Of a stretch of DNA of 64,000 nucleotides, positions 35,838 through 44,362 are shown piece after piece. The stretch spans positions 4,466,001-4,530,000 of the forward strand of contig NZ_CP082944.1 of NCBI RefSeq assembly GCF_019933155.2, given 5' to 3'. Every line of letters begins with the position of its first letter. The first letter of the stretch is position 1. Origin of the DNA: Metabacillus dongyingensis. GTDB lineage: Bacteria > Bacillota > Bacilli > Bacillales > Bacillaceae. Under the pieces are notes generated by a model. The model saw only the letters and a list, made by a program, of their open reading frames with translations. It made no database searches and was not told where the DNA came from. Made by a program: the position numbers and the translations under genes.

Positions 35838-36512
35838 ATGAAGCGATTGGTCCTGTCCTATCCGTTGAGCGTGCATACGCCAGTGTATAGAGACAATCCC
35901 CCGGTTGAGATCCGGCAACAATTCAGTATACAAAAGGGCGATCTGTTCAATCAATTTTTCATAACGACCATTAATCATAATGGCACGCACATTGACGGTC
36001 CGTGGCACTTCAATCCGCAAGGTAAAAAGCTCAGCGAACTGCCCATTGATTATTTTGTCTTTACCCGTATGACGATCCTCGACATTCCCAAAACGGATGA
36101 TGAACTGATCACAAAAGAAGATCTGGAGTCTTTTGCGAACCAGATCGCTGGCTCAGATCTGTTGCTTGTACGTACAGGATTCGGGAATATCCGCGATTCG
36201 GATCCGGTTCGCTACGGCAATCGTAACCCGGGTTTTTCAGCATCTGCAGCTAAGTACTTAATGGTATTTGATTCATTGCGCGCCATAGGCATTGACTTCC
36301 CTTCCGCCTCAGCCGCACAAAGGTTGGATGAAGGCATCCTTTTTCATCAAATCATTCTAGGGAAAGGCCGGATGGATGGCCATTTTATATTGATTATTGA
36401 GGATATGAATTTAAAACACGACTTTTCCGAAGTGGACATCGTCTATGCTATACCTTTGTTTATCGAAGGCATTGACAGCAGTTTTAGCACAATTTTCGCA
36501 GAAAAACGTTAA
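35838..36512 (+). CDS. Cyclase family protein (kynurenine formamidase-like)
   Basis: A 224-residue metal-dependent hydrolase of the cyclase family. The signature HNGTHIDGPWH (HxGTHxDxPxH, near residue 50) is intact, and RTGFGN and FPSAS are further family blocks. The start is ATG 35838 with AGGAGAG upstream. Members hydrolyse N-formylkynurenine or open small rings; the substrate is unknown here. The gene looks richer in G and C than the surrounding array, which suggests a separate origin. Confidence 0.8.
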   Translation: MKRLVLSYPLSVHTPVYRDNPPVEIRQQFSIQKGDLFNQFFITTINHNGTHIDGPWHFNPQGKKLSELPIDYFVFTRMTILDIPKTDDELITKEDLESFANQIAGSDLLLVRTGFGNIRDSDPVRYGNRNPGFSASAAKYLMVFDSLRAIGIDFPSASAAQRLDEGILFHQIILGKGRMDGHFILIIEDMNLKHDFSEVDIVYAIPLFIEGIDSSFSTIFAEKR

Positions 36513-36689
36513 GCTCCCAAGTGCTTAAACAAAATAAGTTCCACAACACTGGTCGTTAAAGGGAAACACTCTTATTCATCAAAGGTTTTATCCTTAGCGT
36601 GGGAAATGTGATAAATGGTTGGTGGTACCCCTTTAAGAACTTTATTTTGCATCTTGTACAATCTGTTAACTGTGCAATGCGGTTTATTT

Positions 36690-36725
36690 AACTTTGTATA
36701 TCCGCATTTTCCTGACGCTACCCCC
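36690..36725 (+). repeat. S-repeat copy 3
   Basis: AACTTTGTATATCCGCATTT then TCCTGACGCTACCCCC; same orientation as copy 2, after the cyclase gene. Confidence 0.7.
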
Positions 36726-36775
36726 ATAAGAACAGCAGAAGCTCTATCTCTCATAACAACCTCACTTTCTTAGAC

Positions 36776-36849
36776 ATTTTCTGACCCAACTTTTTGATAA
36801 GTAAGGACGATCGCATTATGCTGCAATCGCCCCCGATCGTATTATAAGG
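36776..36849. repeat. P-element 9 (long, diverged)
   Basis: ATTTTCTGACCCAAC left side, inner pairing GGACGATCGC...GCAATCGCC, then CCCGATCGTATTATAAG. A right-half fragment GCCCTATAATGGAATAG follows near 36861. Confidence 0.55.
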
Positions 36850-36879
36850 TCAGCCAAAATGGCCCTATAATGGAATAGA

Positions 36880-37395
36880 GAAGGACTATATGTTTCTTTT
36901 TTTAAAAGCTGTCTATATAATCAACTAACACCATTTGTAATTTAACAACTTCGATTTATTACCTTGTTTCTTAATCAATTCACCTTTCACCTTGTCCTCG
37001 CTCTAATAGTTAATAACAACCGTGACTGAACTTAATAATTATCTGTATGGATTATCTGATGTTACCCATAAGAAAATAGTGAAAAAGGGTACTTCACAAA
37101 AGTTATACAATTTTTTGGATACATCCTCGATTTTTGCATTTCTAATTGAAATGTTATTTAAAGTGGTATACCCCCCTGATATATAAGGGATTAAAATCAC
37201 TTTATTACATCATGCCGCCCATAGATTGTGGAGTTTTACATGAGAACATCATACAATCTAACCTTAATTAAAACACACAACGAAACGTTTGTTCCCTACT
37301 AGAATATTCACTCAACAATATAAAATAATATCGATATTGGCACCCATTCGGCACTTTTATTGGTACCCAGGGTGTTTTTCTTCTAATAAACGGAG
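36880..37395. other. Long AT-rich stretch without a gene
   Basis: No open frame with a credible start and no recognisable remnant on either strand. It is bounded by P-elements 9 and 10. Confidence 0.5.
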
Positions 37396-37433
37396 CTTAT
37401 TACACAAACGCGCCCTTTTCTTGAATAATTATA
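37396..37433. repeat. P-element 10
   Basis: CTTATTACACAAACGCGCCC followed by TTTTCTTGAATAATTATA; left and right arms differ (hybrid). Confidence 0.6.
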
Positions 37434-37566
37434 ATGACTTAGTACACGATCTTTTCACATTACGTATGGTGACCTGAGAATGCAGCTATTCTACTTTGCG
37501 GATAATAGGTTCGCTGGTCCTCCCTTATAGAAAAAATTTTTTATGACTGATTTAACACTTACCTTT

Positions 37567-37601
37567 ATGTAAGTACCTGTAATAAAAGTGTGTACTTACA
37601 T
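37567..37601. promoter_or_regulatory. Inverted-repeat operator over the -35 of the oxidoreductase gene
   Basis: ATGTAAGTA (37567-37575) and TACTTACAT (37593-37601) are perfect inverted repeats 17 bp apart. The right arm contains TTACAT as a -35, with TACAAT (37619-37624) 17 bp downstream. The HxlR regulator encoded nearby is the obvious candidate ligand. Confidence 0.65.
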
Positions 37602-37656
37602 ATTTTCAGCTTGGGCTTTACAATAAAAATGAAATCAGCTTAAGGAGGAAGAAACA

Positions 37657-38184
37657 TTGAAAACTCTTGTTATCCTAACACACCCAAGCTTAGAAACATC
37701 TGTTGTTAATAAGCGATGGGTAGAAGAATTAAAAAAATATCCAGAAAAATATACTGTGCACGAATTGTATAAGGTTTATCCTGATGAGAACATAGATGTG
37801 GAAAAAGAACAAAAATTGGTTGAAAAACACGGAAACCTTGTTTTCCAATTTCCTGTATATTGGTTCAACTGTCCTCCTCTCTTAAAAAAGTGGCTGGATG
37901 ATGTTTTCCTTTATGGATGGGCTTATGGTTCAAAAGGAGATAAATTAAAGAATCGAAAAGTTGCTTTAGGGATATCTGCCGGGATCAAAAATGTGGATTA
38001 TAGTGAAGCTGGAAGATACCATTATACACTTGAACAAGTGCTGCGTCCGTTTGAGACGACAGCCATCTATTGTAATGCAGATTATCGTTCGTTCTTTGCG
38101 TTTTATGGAGCAGAATTTGAGCCATCTGTAAGTAAAATAGAAAAAAGCACTCAAGATTATTTAAATTTCATTGATAATATGTAA
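37657..38184 (+). CDS. NAD(P)H-dependent FMN oxidoreductase (MdaB/YwrO-like)
   Basis: A 175-residue flavodoxin-fold quinone reductase. The first strand/phosphate loop is LVILTHPSLETSVVN (residues 3-17), and FQFPVYWFNCPPLLKKWLD (about 63-81) is the family hallmark. The start is TTG 37657 with TAAGGAGGA eight bases upstream. It probably detoxifies quinones or nitro-compounds. The convergent HxlR gene and the operator upstream form an inducible electrophile-response pair like YodB/AzoR (inference). Confidence 0.85.
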   Translation: MKTLVILTHPSLETSVVNKRWVEELKKYPEKYTVHELYKVYPDENIDVEKEQKLVEKHGNLVFQFPVYWFNCPPLLKKWLDDVFLYGWAYGSKGDKLKNRKVALGISAGIKNVDYSEAGRYHYTLEQVLRPFETTAIYCNADYRSFFAFYGAEFEPSVSKIEKSTQDYLNFIDNM

Positions 38185-38212
38185 TGGGTAACTTTTATAA
38201 AAGTTAAAATAA

Positions 38213-38247
38213 GAAGTACCTCCTAAACAAGAAGGTACTTCCTTTTT
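38213..38247. terminator. Bidirectional terminator between oxidoreductase and HxlR genes
   Basis: GAAGTACCT pairs with AGGTACTTC around a 11-base loop, with CTTTTT following. Confidence 0.85.
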
Positions 38248-38254
38248 ACTATGC

Positions 38255-38623
38255 CTATTTTGTTACATTTTCTAGAGCTTGAAAATTATTTTTCTCTCCC
38301 CAATCGCACATCATATCTAACAATGGAATAAGTGAACAACCACGTTCAGATAATGAATATTCAACTTTTGGAGGTATTTGGGGAAATTCTTTGCGTATAA
38401 TTAGACCATCTTCCTCAAGCTGTTTTAACATAACACTTAGTGTTTTAAAGGAAATAGTCCCAATACATCGCTTCAGCTCATTGAATCTCATAACCTTATT
38501 TTCAGACAACCAATACAAAATAATCATTTTATATTTACCACCTATTAAGGATAACGTATATCCAAAACCAGTGTTTTTTAGTTCTACGCCAGTCGGAACA
38601 CAGGTTTCACTCACAATCCCCAC
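38255..38623 (-). CDS. HxlR family transcriptional regulator
   Basis: A 122-residue winged-helix protein. Family blocks are LIGGKYKMIILYWL (about 25-38), RFNELKRCIGTISFKTLS near 46-63, and EFPQIPPKVEYSLSERG near 79-95. Cys8 sits close to the N-terminus in the region of the redox cysteine of YodB-type regulators, with others at about 53, 96 and 107. It is convergent with the oxidoreductase and is the likely sensor of that operator. Confidence 0.85.
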   Translation of the reverse strand: MGIVSETCVPTGVELKNTGFGYTLSLIGGKYKMIILYWLSENKVMRFNELKRCIGTISFKTLSVMLKQLEEDGLIIRKEFPQIPPKVEYSLSERGCSLIPLLDMMCDWGEKNNFQALENVTK

Positions 38624-38783
38624 TCTCCTTCTGATAAGAATATCCTATCAATATGAATACTTTATAGTAAATTACTATGCAATCTTATCACAAGAATGTA
38701 AAGTAAGATCGCTATAAAATTTTGTTATATCTTTAATTCGAATTAAAGATATAACAAAACACCCCTGTTAAAAAACTTCTTTT

Positions 38784-38855
38784 TTATTCAACAATCTGGC
38801 CCTTTTCATGAAGAAAGACGCTTTCCATTTCAGAAAAGCGCCCGATAGTTGAAAA
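38784..38855. repeat. P-element 11 (full-length)
   Basis: Outer arms TTATTCAACAATCTGGCCC and CCCGATAGTTGAA; inner stem GACGCTTTCC with GAAAAGCG. The 5' ATTCAAC fits RYYYAAC. Confidence 0.8.
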
Positions 38856-38999
38856 TTTAATATGAAATTACTTTTTGAATCTGATCATTATATTTACCTT
38901 ACTTAATCCTCCGTGGTAACGAACCACAGATTCAATGTCGAGATCTAAGTACTTTTTCAGGGATTTAAATGCTGTATCCATATCTAGTGTGACCGCCGG

Positions 39000-39448
39000 A
39001 TGGGCACTATAGCTGAATTATGTAATAGCCGGTCTAAAAAGTGGGCGAAAGAAAAAGCCACACAGCTTAAAGAGGCTGCGATCCGAAATCCGTTTCAGAA
39101 AGCCCTTTACCACAGCCATATTCTAAGCCTGCATATGTACATTGATCTGCTTCTTCAGTACAAAGAGCATCTATCAAAGTTGGCAGCTGAAATAGATGCT
39201 CTCGCTAAAGAAGTAGAAGAATATGAAATCATTCAATCAATTCCCGGCATTGGAGAAAAAGCGCTGCAACGATTATCTCCGAAATTGGGGAAATTGAACG
39301 ATTCAGTGCTCCCCAAAAACTTGTGGCGTTCGCTGGAGTTGACCCAAGTGTCTTTGAATCTGGCAAATTCAGAGCCATTATGAACCGCATAACCAAAAGA
39401 GGATCCAGCAGACTTCGCCAGGCTTTGTTTATGCTATTCACCTTTTAA
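39000..39448 (+). pseudogene. IS110-family transposase remnant
   Basis: The C-terminal half of an IS110-type transposase with one frameshift near 39265. Before it, IIQSIPGIGEKA is the helix-hairpin-helix signature of the Transposase_20 domain. After it, in another frame, come AATIISEIGEIERF, FAGVDPSVFESGKF and NRITKRGSSRLRQALF. The N-terminal RuvC-like DEDD part is missing. It is the only clear insertion-sequence relic in the window. Confidence 0.85.
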
Positions 39449-39521
39449 AAACATAAAAACCCTGACTACTTTTTAAAATCCTAAAGCCGTTGACGTAACT
39501 GCACAATAACCAATATTTTTA

Positions 39522-40232
39522 TCATTCCTCTTCTAATGCCCTTTTCAAAAGAGCAAAATGAATCTTAATCGGTTTTCGGTTCCCTACCTTACGAACAATG
39601 CCTTCTTCAGTCAAATCATTTAGTAGTGATGTCACTGTTTCACGAATACTGCCTATCATCATTGCTATTTCATGATGTGTTATTGGAATTTCGAGTTGAA
39701 TCCAATCTACCTCCTTCGGATTGCTACTAGGCAATTCTCCCCCAAACTTTACTGCTAGTTTATGCAATAAAAATAATAGGCGCTTTCGCACACTACTGTA
39801 TGCCATATATTCCAATAGCTCCTCTACTTCCTTTAAACGGTTTGATACCATTTCGATAAACTTCAAGGAAACACTAGGCCGATCATGTATTATTTTTTCA
39901 AATTGATTTTTATCTATCGTGCAAATAATGGAATCTTCCCATGTTTCCGCGTACATATTTTCTGATCCTGTTGTAAATGAACCAATCTCTCCAAATACAT
40001 GACCAGTTCCTAATATATCAATCGTAAACTCTTTCCCACCTTCAGATAATTTATATAAACGAACATTACCAGATTTGATTAAATACAAGATCTTTTGATC
40101 CATGTGTGGAGAAGTAATAATTGTTCCTTTTTTTATGACTTTCATGGGAGTGACAGGTTCAATTTTTTTTAATTCTTCTATTTCCAACTCACTAAACAGC
40201 TGTATTCTCGATAAATATTTAATCTTATCCAT
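39522..40232 (-). CDS. Crp/Fnr family transcriptional regulator
   Basis: A 236-residue regulator with an N-terminal cyclic-nucleotide-binding fold (about 10-125) and a C-terminal HTH (about 160-225). The recognition part is THHEIAMMIGSIRETVTSLLNDL, core IGSIRETVTSLL. There is no N-terminal cysteine cluster, so it is not an oxygen-sensing Fnr, and the GEIGSF loop lacks the Arg-Ser expected for tight cAMP binding. It is divergent from doxX, with the palindrome at 40249 between them. Confidence 0.88.
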   Translation of the reverse strand: MDKIKYLSRIQLFSELEIEELKKIEPVTPMKVIKKGTIITSPHMDQKILYLIKSGNVRLYKLSEGGKEFTIDILGTGHVFGEIGSFTTGSENMYAETWEDSIICTIDKNQFEKIIHDRPSVSLKFIEMVSNRLKEVEELLEYMAYSSVRKRLLFLLHKLAVKFGGELPSSNPKEVDWIQLEIPITHHEIAMMIGSIRETVTSLLNDLTEEGIVRKVGNRKPIKIHFALLKRALEEE

Positions 40233-40248
40233 GAAGTTCTCCTATCAT

Positions 40249-40264
40249 TGTAGTCTAAACTACA
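40249..40264. promoter_or_regulatory. Probable Crp/Fnr-type operator
   Basis: TGTAGT-CTAA-ACTACA, a perfect 6-bp inverted repeat with a 4-bp spacer, 16 bp upstream of the Crp/Fnr start codon. Geometry matches the 14-16 bp dyads of this regulator family. Confidence 0.65.
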
Positions 40265-40335
40265 TTTTTTGGGGAATAGAAAGCTTATCATTCTATGTAA
40301 TGCAACACATCTATTATACTAAAGGGGGAAACAAC

Positions 40336-40677
40336 GTGGATTCAGTAATCGTAATCATTCAAATTATTTTAATCTGTATCTTTGCAATGTCAATTTCTAT
40401 GAAATTGTTACGTACTAAATCAATGGTTCACCATTGGAATGAATATCGTTATCCAATGTGGTTCATGAATGTAACTACCTTGTTAGAGCTAGTCGGTGTG
40501 ATTGGATTGGTTATTGCATTTTGGATTCCGGAATTCTTAAAATTTTCAGGAGTCCTATTTACCTTTCTAATGCTTGGTGCAATACACGCTCACTTCGTCA
40601 GAGCCAAGCATAAACCGATAATGGCACTTAACGCTTTAGCTATGCTTATTCTGTCTATTGTGATCATCTTGTTTTAA
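40336..40677 (+). CDS. DoxX family membrane protein
   Basis: A 113-residue protein with four helices (about 3-22, 42-62, 67-85 and 92-112) of the DoxX/DoxX-like type. The start is GTG 40336 after AAGGGGGAA; the longer frame upstream lies in the divergent regulator and is not used. DoxX-like proteins are often tied to oxidative or thiol stress. Control by the divergent Crp/Fnr protein is likely from layout. Confidence 0.7.
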   Translation: MDSVIVIIQIILICIFAMSISMKLLRTKSMVHHWNEYRYPMWFMNVTTLLELVGVIGLVIAFWIPEFLKFSGVLFTFLMLGAIHAHFVRAKHKPIMALNALAMLILSIVIILF

Positions 40678-40704
40678 GTAAAACAGTTTCAAGTTAATTC
40701 GAAT

Positions 40705-40749
40705 AAAATCCCAATCTCTCAGTAATATAAATGAGAAATTGGGATTTTT
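40705..40749 (+). terminator. Terminator after doxX
   Basis: AAAATCCCAATCTCTCA pairs with TGAGAAATTGGGATTTTT; nearly the same stem as the terminator at 45213. Confidence 0.85.
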
Positions 40750-40763
40750 AATGCTGGAATATC

Positions 40764-40801
40764 CTTAACGTTGTAAATCCGCGTTTTGCTAGCGGTACCC
40801 C
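40764..40801 (+). repeat. S-repeat copy 4
   Basis: CTTAACGTTGTAAATCCGCG then TTTTGCTAGCGGTACCCC. Confidence 0.6.
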
Positions 40802-40863
40802 ATTTATTCACCTCAAGGTAGTTAGAATTATTAATATATATTTTTAACGACCTTCCATATGTG

Positions 40864-40908
40864 AAAAAGCATCACTTGTTACAGAAAAGCCCCCTATTGC
40901 GGATGATT
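40864..40908. repeat. P-element 12
   Basis: Inner-stem type AGCATCACTTGTTACAGAAA followed by AGCCCCCTATTGCGGAT; it ends at the stop codon of the next minus-strand gene. Confidence 0.55.
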
Positions 40909-41194
40909 AATTTGCGATGACTTTACATCTTATATAAAAGGTAATTGGGTTAACAAATCCAAGGATTAAAATTACCAAGAACATATAGGTAGTAACTGCG
41001 TCTCCTCCTAAACCAAGTTCATCTACAATTATTGCATCGTAGTATAGCAATTGAGCATATGCAATTACCGATACTATTGATAGTCCCACCACAGATAGAC
41101 CACTCGCCATTTTTATCCTTAATTTAGGAAAAATGATAATAAAAAACATAAACAAAGCTGTAATAATAAGTGTAAAAAAATAGGTCTTAATAAT
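40907..41194 (-). CDS. Small membrane protein, possible non-canonical start
   Basis: The frame encodes a protein with three helices and a cytoplasmic loop (PKLRIKM). An ATG or TTG at 41149-41155 would start inside the first helix and lacks a ribosome binding site. Extending upstream restores a full first helix (KTYFFTLIITALFMFF) and brings AGGAG (41202-41206) seven bases before an ATT codon at 41194, with a second ATT next to it. Either ATT serves as a weak start or the original ATG was lost. No family is recognised. Confidence 0.45.
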   Translation of the reverse strand: MIKTYFFTLIITALFMFFIIIFPKLRIKMASGLSVVGLSIVSVIAYAQLLYYDAIIVDELGLGGDAVTTYMFLVILILGFVNPITFYIRCKVIAN

Positions 41195-41267
41195 GTGAAT
41201 GCTCCTAATGTTTCGAATGACGCGTATGTATACATGCGCACCTCCAAAATTTCCTTTCTAATAATAT

Positions 41268-41347
41268 CTTATTCAACAATCCTGCCCTTTACTTCAATAA
41301 CAAGAGGCGACACTTTGTTAAGCAATCGCCCCCTTTAATGGAATAAC
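41268..41347. repeat. P-element 13 (full-length)
   Basis: An 80-base copy: CTTATTCAACAATCCTGCCC, TTTACTTCAATAACAAGA, inner stem GGCGA/TCGCC around ACTTTGTTAAGCAA, then CCCTTTAATGGAATAAC. It is the reference copy in this window. Confidence 0.85.
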
Positions 41348-41392
41348 TACAATATTGCCTCAGTCCTAAAATTGCTCAACTCACAATTCTTC

Positions 41393-41465
41393 TTTAACTA
41401 ACACACCCGTTAGTTTATTAAGAAAAGCACTTCTTATTAAAGAATCCGCACGTTTGTTGAAAATT
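41393..41465. repeat. P-element 14 (long copy)
   Basis: AACTAACACACCCGTTAGTT symmetric unit followed by GAAAAGCACTTCTTATTAAA and CGCACGTTTGTTGAAA. Confidence 0.7.
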
Positions 41466-41500
41466 AAATCCTATTAATTGAACTTTAGCACCCAGTTTAT

Positions 41501-42964
41501 TTAATAGGATTTAGATTTATAACTATGGTGATTTATATAAAATTCATCTATCTTACTAAATATTTTTTGTATAGTTGAGATTGGTGTATAAGGATTTAAT
41601 AGAACTGCTCTTAACCAACGATCTCCTCTATAAGTTGGCAAGGAAAAAAATACACGTTCTTCATTAAGCAGATACTGTTGCAACTCTAAGTTCCATTGGT
41701 CCCATTGTTTCGAATCGAGATATTTTGGTCTTCCTCTAAAACAACATAAATTTGTATCAGGTTCACTTGCTAGCTCTATGTAGGAGCGTTTTTTAACTTG
41801 TACTACAAATTCCTCGACTAATAAATAACTTTCATTCAATAGTTGGTCGTAACCTTTTAATCCAATGTGCTGAAGAGACAAATATAACTTTAAAATGTCA
41901 GCATGACGGGTGCCTTGAACACTAACTTCACCTAAATTTGTAAAATTTGTATCATTCATATATGGAGCAGAAATTCGGAAATCCGTTTCCAACAATTCAC
42001 GATTCTTAAATAAAACCATAGCACATGTTTTTGCAACATACATCCATTTTTGAGGGTTAAAAGTTATAGAATCTGCCCTTTCAATACCAGAAAGTAATTG
42101 ACGATACTTCTCTGAAAATACTAATGCCCCACCATAAGCAGCATCTACATGTAACCAGAGCCCATACTTCTTTGCTGTTTCTGCAATGGATAAGATGGGG
42201 TCAATACTACCCGTTACAGTTGTTCCAGCCGTTGCCACAACTGCAAAAGGTTTTTTCCCGTCTTCTAACAATTTAATAATCTTTTTCTCTAAGTCGGAGA
42301 TATCCATCTGAGAATTATGGTTACTTTTTACAGCGATTACACTAGAAGTACCTAATCCTAATAACATTGCTGCCTTATGAAGAGAGGTATGGCTCGCTTC
42401 CGATACTAAAATAACTGGTTGACCTATTAGTCCAGTTAATCCTGCCTCTTTAACTTGTAATTTATGGTTCCGAGCAACTGCAAGGGCTTGAAGGTTAGCA
42501 AGACTCCCTCCACTAGTCATTACTCCCCCACCCTTTTCATCAAAGCCAAACATCTTTGCAATTTTTTGAAGCACTTGAACTTCCATTTGAGAGAATACAG
42601 GTGACATTTCAAGACTCAACATATTGTTATTAATAGCCGTTGTTACAAATTCACCCAAACAGGAAATTAAAGTTGGCATCGAGTCCATGTGACCAATATA
42701 GTTAGGAGTTAGAGGATTCATTGAATTTCTTAAAATCTCTTGTAATTTTAAAAGAATATCTTCAGTAGGAGTCCCTTCTATGGAAAACTCATCAAAATTA
42801 TAATTTTCTTTTTGAGCTAAAAATGGACGTTGCTCAGAATTAGTAGAATTCTCTATAACCAAATCCATAACTTTACTAATTAGACTTTTAACTTCATCAA
42901 TATTTTGACCATTTGGTTCAATAAAAGAGTCATTCGGAAGAAAATTAATATTCATAATCATCAC
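41501..42964 (-). CDS. PLP-dependent (group II) amino-acid decarboxylase
   Basis: A 487-residue decarboxylase of the aromatic-amino-acid/glutamate/diaminobutyrate group. Blocks are GVMTSGGSLANLQAL (near 146), the PLP-ring histidine in SEASHTS, DPILSIAETA then HVDAAYGG (near 273) with the PLP-binding Asp, and the Schiff-base lysine in NPQKWM (near 307). It stands alone without a transporter or biosynthetic partner, so the substrate (tyrosine, tryptophan, DABA or another) is open. Confidence 0.85.
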   Translation of the reverse strand: MMIMNINFLPNDSFIEPNGQNIDEVKSLISKVMDLVIENSTNSEQRPFLAQKENYNFDEFSIEGTPTEDILLKLQEILRNSMNPLTPNYIGHMDSMPTLISCLGEFVTTAINNNMLSLEMSPVFSQMEVQVLQKIAKMFGFDEKGGGVMTSGGSLANLQALAVARNHKLQVKEAGLTGLIGQPVILVSEASHTSLHKAAMLLGLGTSSVIAVKSNHNSQMDISDLEKKIIKLLEDGKKPFAVVATAGTTVTGSIDPILSIAETAKKYGLWLHVDAAYGGALVFSEKYRQLLSGIERADSITFNPQKWMYVAKTCAMVLFKNRELLETDFRISAPYMNDTNFTNLGEVSVQGTRHADILKLYLSLQHIGLKGYDQLLNESYLLVEEFVVQVKKRSYIELASEPDTNLCCFRGRPKYLDSKQWDQWNLELQQYLLNEERVFFSLPTYRGDRWLRAVLLNPYTPISTIQKIFSKIDEFYINHHSYKSKSY

Positions 42965-43074
42965 TCTACTCTCGGGATTATTGCACTTAGTATAACAATC
43001 GAGCAGATAGATTCAAGAAAAAAATGGAATACCTCTTATAAAAAATAAAAGAAACCTAATAAATACAGCACTCT

Positions 43075-43139
43075 ACAACTATACTGCCCTTTAATGGAAT
43101 AACATACCACTTCGAGATGAACCACCTTATTGCCTTTTT
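43075..43139. repeat. P-element 15, long duplicate type
   Basis: ATACTGCCCTTTAATGGAAT plus a further 39 bp through CACTTCGAGATGAACCACC; bases 43081-43139 match 48573-48631 with one difference. Confidence 0.85.
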
Positions 43140-43393
43140 ATAACATTAAGAAAAGGGAAAATGTATAATGTTATTGCTCATTTTTTTGCATTTTTTTAAT
43201 ATTTATTTTGCGTGAATAATACAAATAAAGGATCAGACATATTAACTGTAGAGTGATAATAAAGATATTTAATTTCCCTCTAATAAATAAGAGCCTTACT
43301 ACATTTGATATGTAATAAGGCTTTTAAAAGTTGTTTAAAACCGAAGTTATCTAAAAGAATATTGTTTCTTAAAAGCATATTAAAGTTGTTTAA

Positions 43394-43428
43394 TTCTTAT
43401 TGAACTAAAGCCCCTGTTTGTTTAAGTG
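43394..43428. repeat. P-element 16
   Basis: TTCTTATTGAACTAAAGCCC joined to CTGTTTGTTTAAGTG. Confidence 0.6.
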
Positions 43429-43712
43429 TATTTTTCCACAAAATGATTGGGTTTACTAAATGAAATAGTTCATTATTACAGAAATGATGTCTCGTTAGTG
43501 TCATAAGAAAAGTTGCATTAATTACACGTTATTCAGGTACTCCAATACGACAAAAATCAAGTTTGTATTTTCAAACTGACTTGTAATATTTTCTTAATTG
43601 TATATAATAACGCTATCTTAAAGCGTGAAGGGACTGAACTATGCACAGATATCAATATCTAAACCCCAAATGTTGAAACAAGAAATTTCAAAACAAAATG
43701 GAGGTAAAAATA

Positions 43713-44243
43713 TTGATTACCGAATTACGAACTGAACGATTAGTATTGAAAAAAATGGAGGTATCCGACTCCTCTAGCTTATTTAAAATCTGGTCTGATT
43801 CTGAAGTTACAAGGTTTATGAATATCTATAGTTTGACTGACGAAAGTCAAGCAATAGAAATAATTGAAATGCTTGATGGCTTATATCAAGAAGACAAAGC
43901 TATTCGCTATTCGATTATTCAATCAGAGTCAAATCAAATTATCGGTTCTTGTGGCTACAATTCCTTAGACTTTGAGAATTTAAAAGCAGAAATCGGTTAT
44001 GACCTTGGTAAAGAATACTGGGGTAACGGATTTGCTTCAGAAGCCATTCCCGCATTATTGGATTATGCATTTAATACGCTTAATCTCAATAGGATTGAAG
44101 CAAAAGTCGAGCCTGAAAATAGTAACTCAATAAGACTTTTGGAAAAGTTGCATTTTCAATTTGAAGGCACCTTAAGAAAGTCCGAGAAATCAAAAGACAC
44201 GTTTATTGATTTAAATATGTATTCAAAATTAAAAACTGATTAA
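43713..44243 (+). CDS. GNAT acetyltransferase, RimJ/RimL type
   Basis: A 176-residue acetyltransferase: TERLVLKKMEVSDS at the N-terminus, EIGYDLGKEYWGNGFASEAI (core YWGNGFASEAI) for acetyl-CoA, NSNSIRLLEKLHFQFEG near the C-terminus. The start is TTG 43713, eight bases after GGAGG; the ATG at 43698 overlaps that ribosome binding site. It resembles the GNAT at 31852 in architecture. Acceptor unknown. Confidence 0.83.
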   Translation: MITELRTERLVLKKMEVSDSSSLFKIWSDSEVTRFMNIYSLTDESQAIEIIEMLDGLYQEDKAIRYSIIQSESNQIIGSCGYNSLDFENLKAEIGYDLGKEYWGNGFASEAIPALLDYAFNTLNLNRIEAKVEPENSNSIRLLEKLHFQFEGTLRKSEKSKDTFIDLNMYSKLKTD

Positions 44244-44253
44244 CATAATTGTG

Positions 44254-44285
44254 AAAAGCCTATATTCATATGAATATAGGCTTTT
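44254..44285 (+). terminator. Terminator after the GNAT gene
   Basis: A perfect 32-base palindrome with GCCTATATTC/GAATATAGGC arms and A/T flanks. Confidence 0.88.
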
Positions 44286-44326
44286 TCGGCATTCTATTAA
44301 TTATTTTTCTATCTAAGATTATCTTT

Positions 44327-44362
44327 TCTTATTGAACTAACCTGCCCCGTTAGTGACATAAG
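44327..44362. repeat. P-element 17
   Basis: GAACTAACCTGCCCC joined to GTTAGTGACATAAG; near-symmetric AACTAAC/GTTAGT type. Confidence 0.7.

Larger units (their letters stand above)
42965..43712. other. Long intergenic region with repeats and an orphan terminator
   Basis: No gene. It contains P-elements 15 and 16 and a hairpin GCCTTACTACAT/ATGTAATAAGGC at 43293-43321 followed by TTTT. No coding region precedes that terminator on the plus strand, as if its gene had been lost. Confidence 0.6.

Noticed and set aside
36572..36754. 60-residue minus-strand ORF
   Set aside because: It reads through S-repeat copy 3, lacks a ribosome binding site and shows no domain character.
37289..37477. 62-residue plus-strand ORF
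   Set aside because: No ribosome binding site, overlaps P-element 10, composition unlike a protein.
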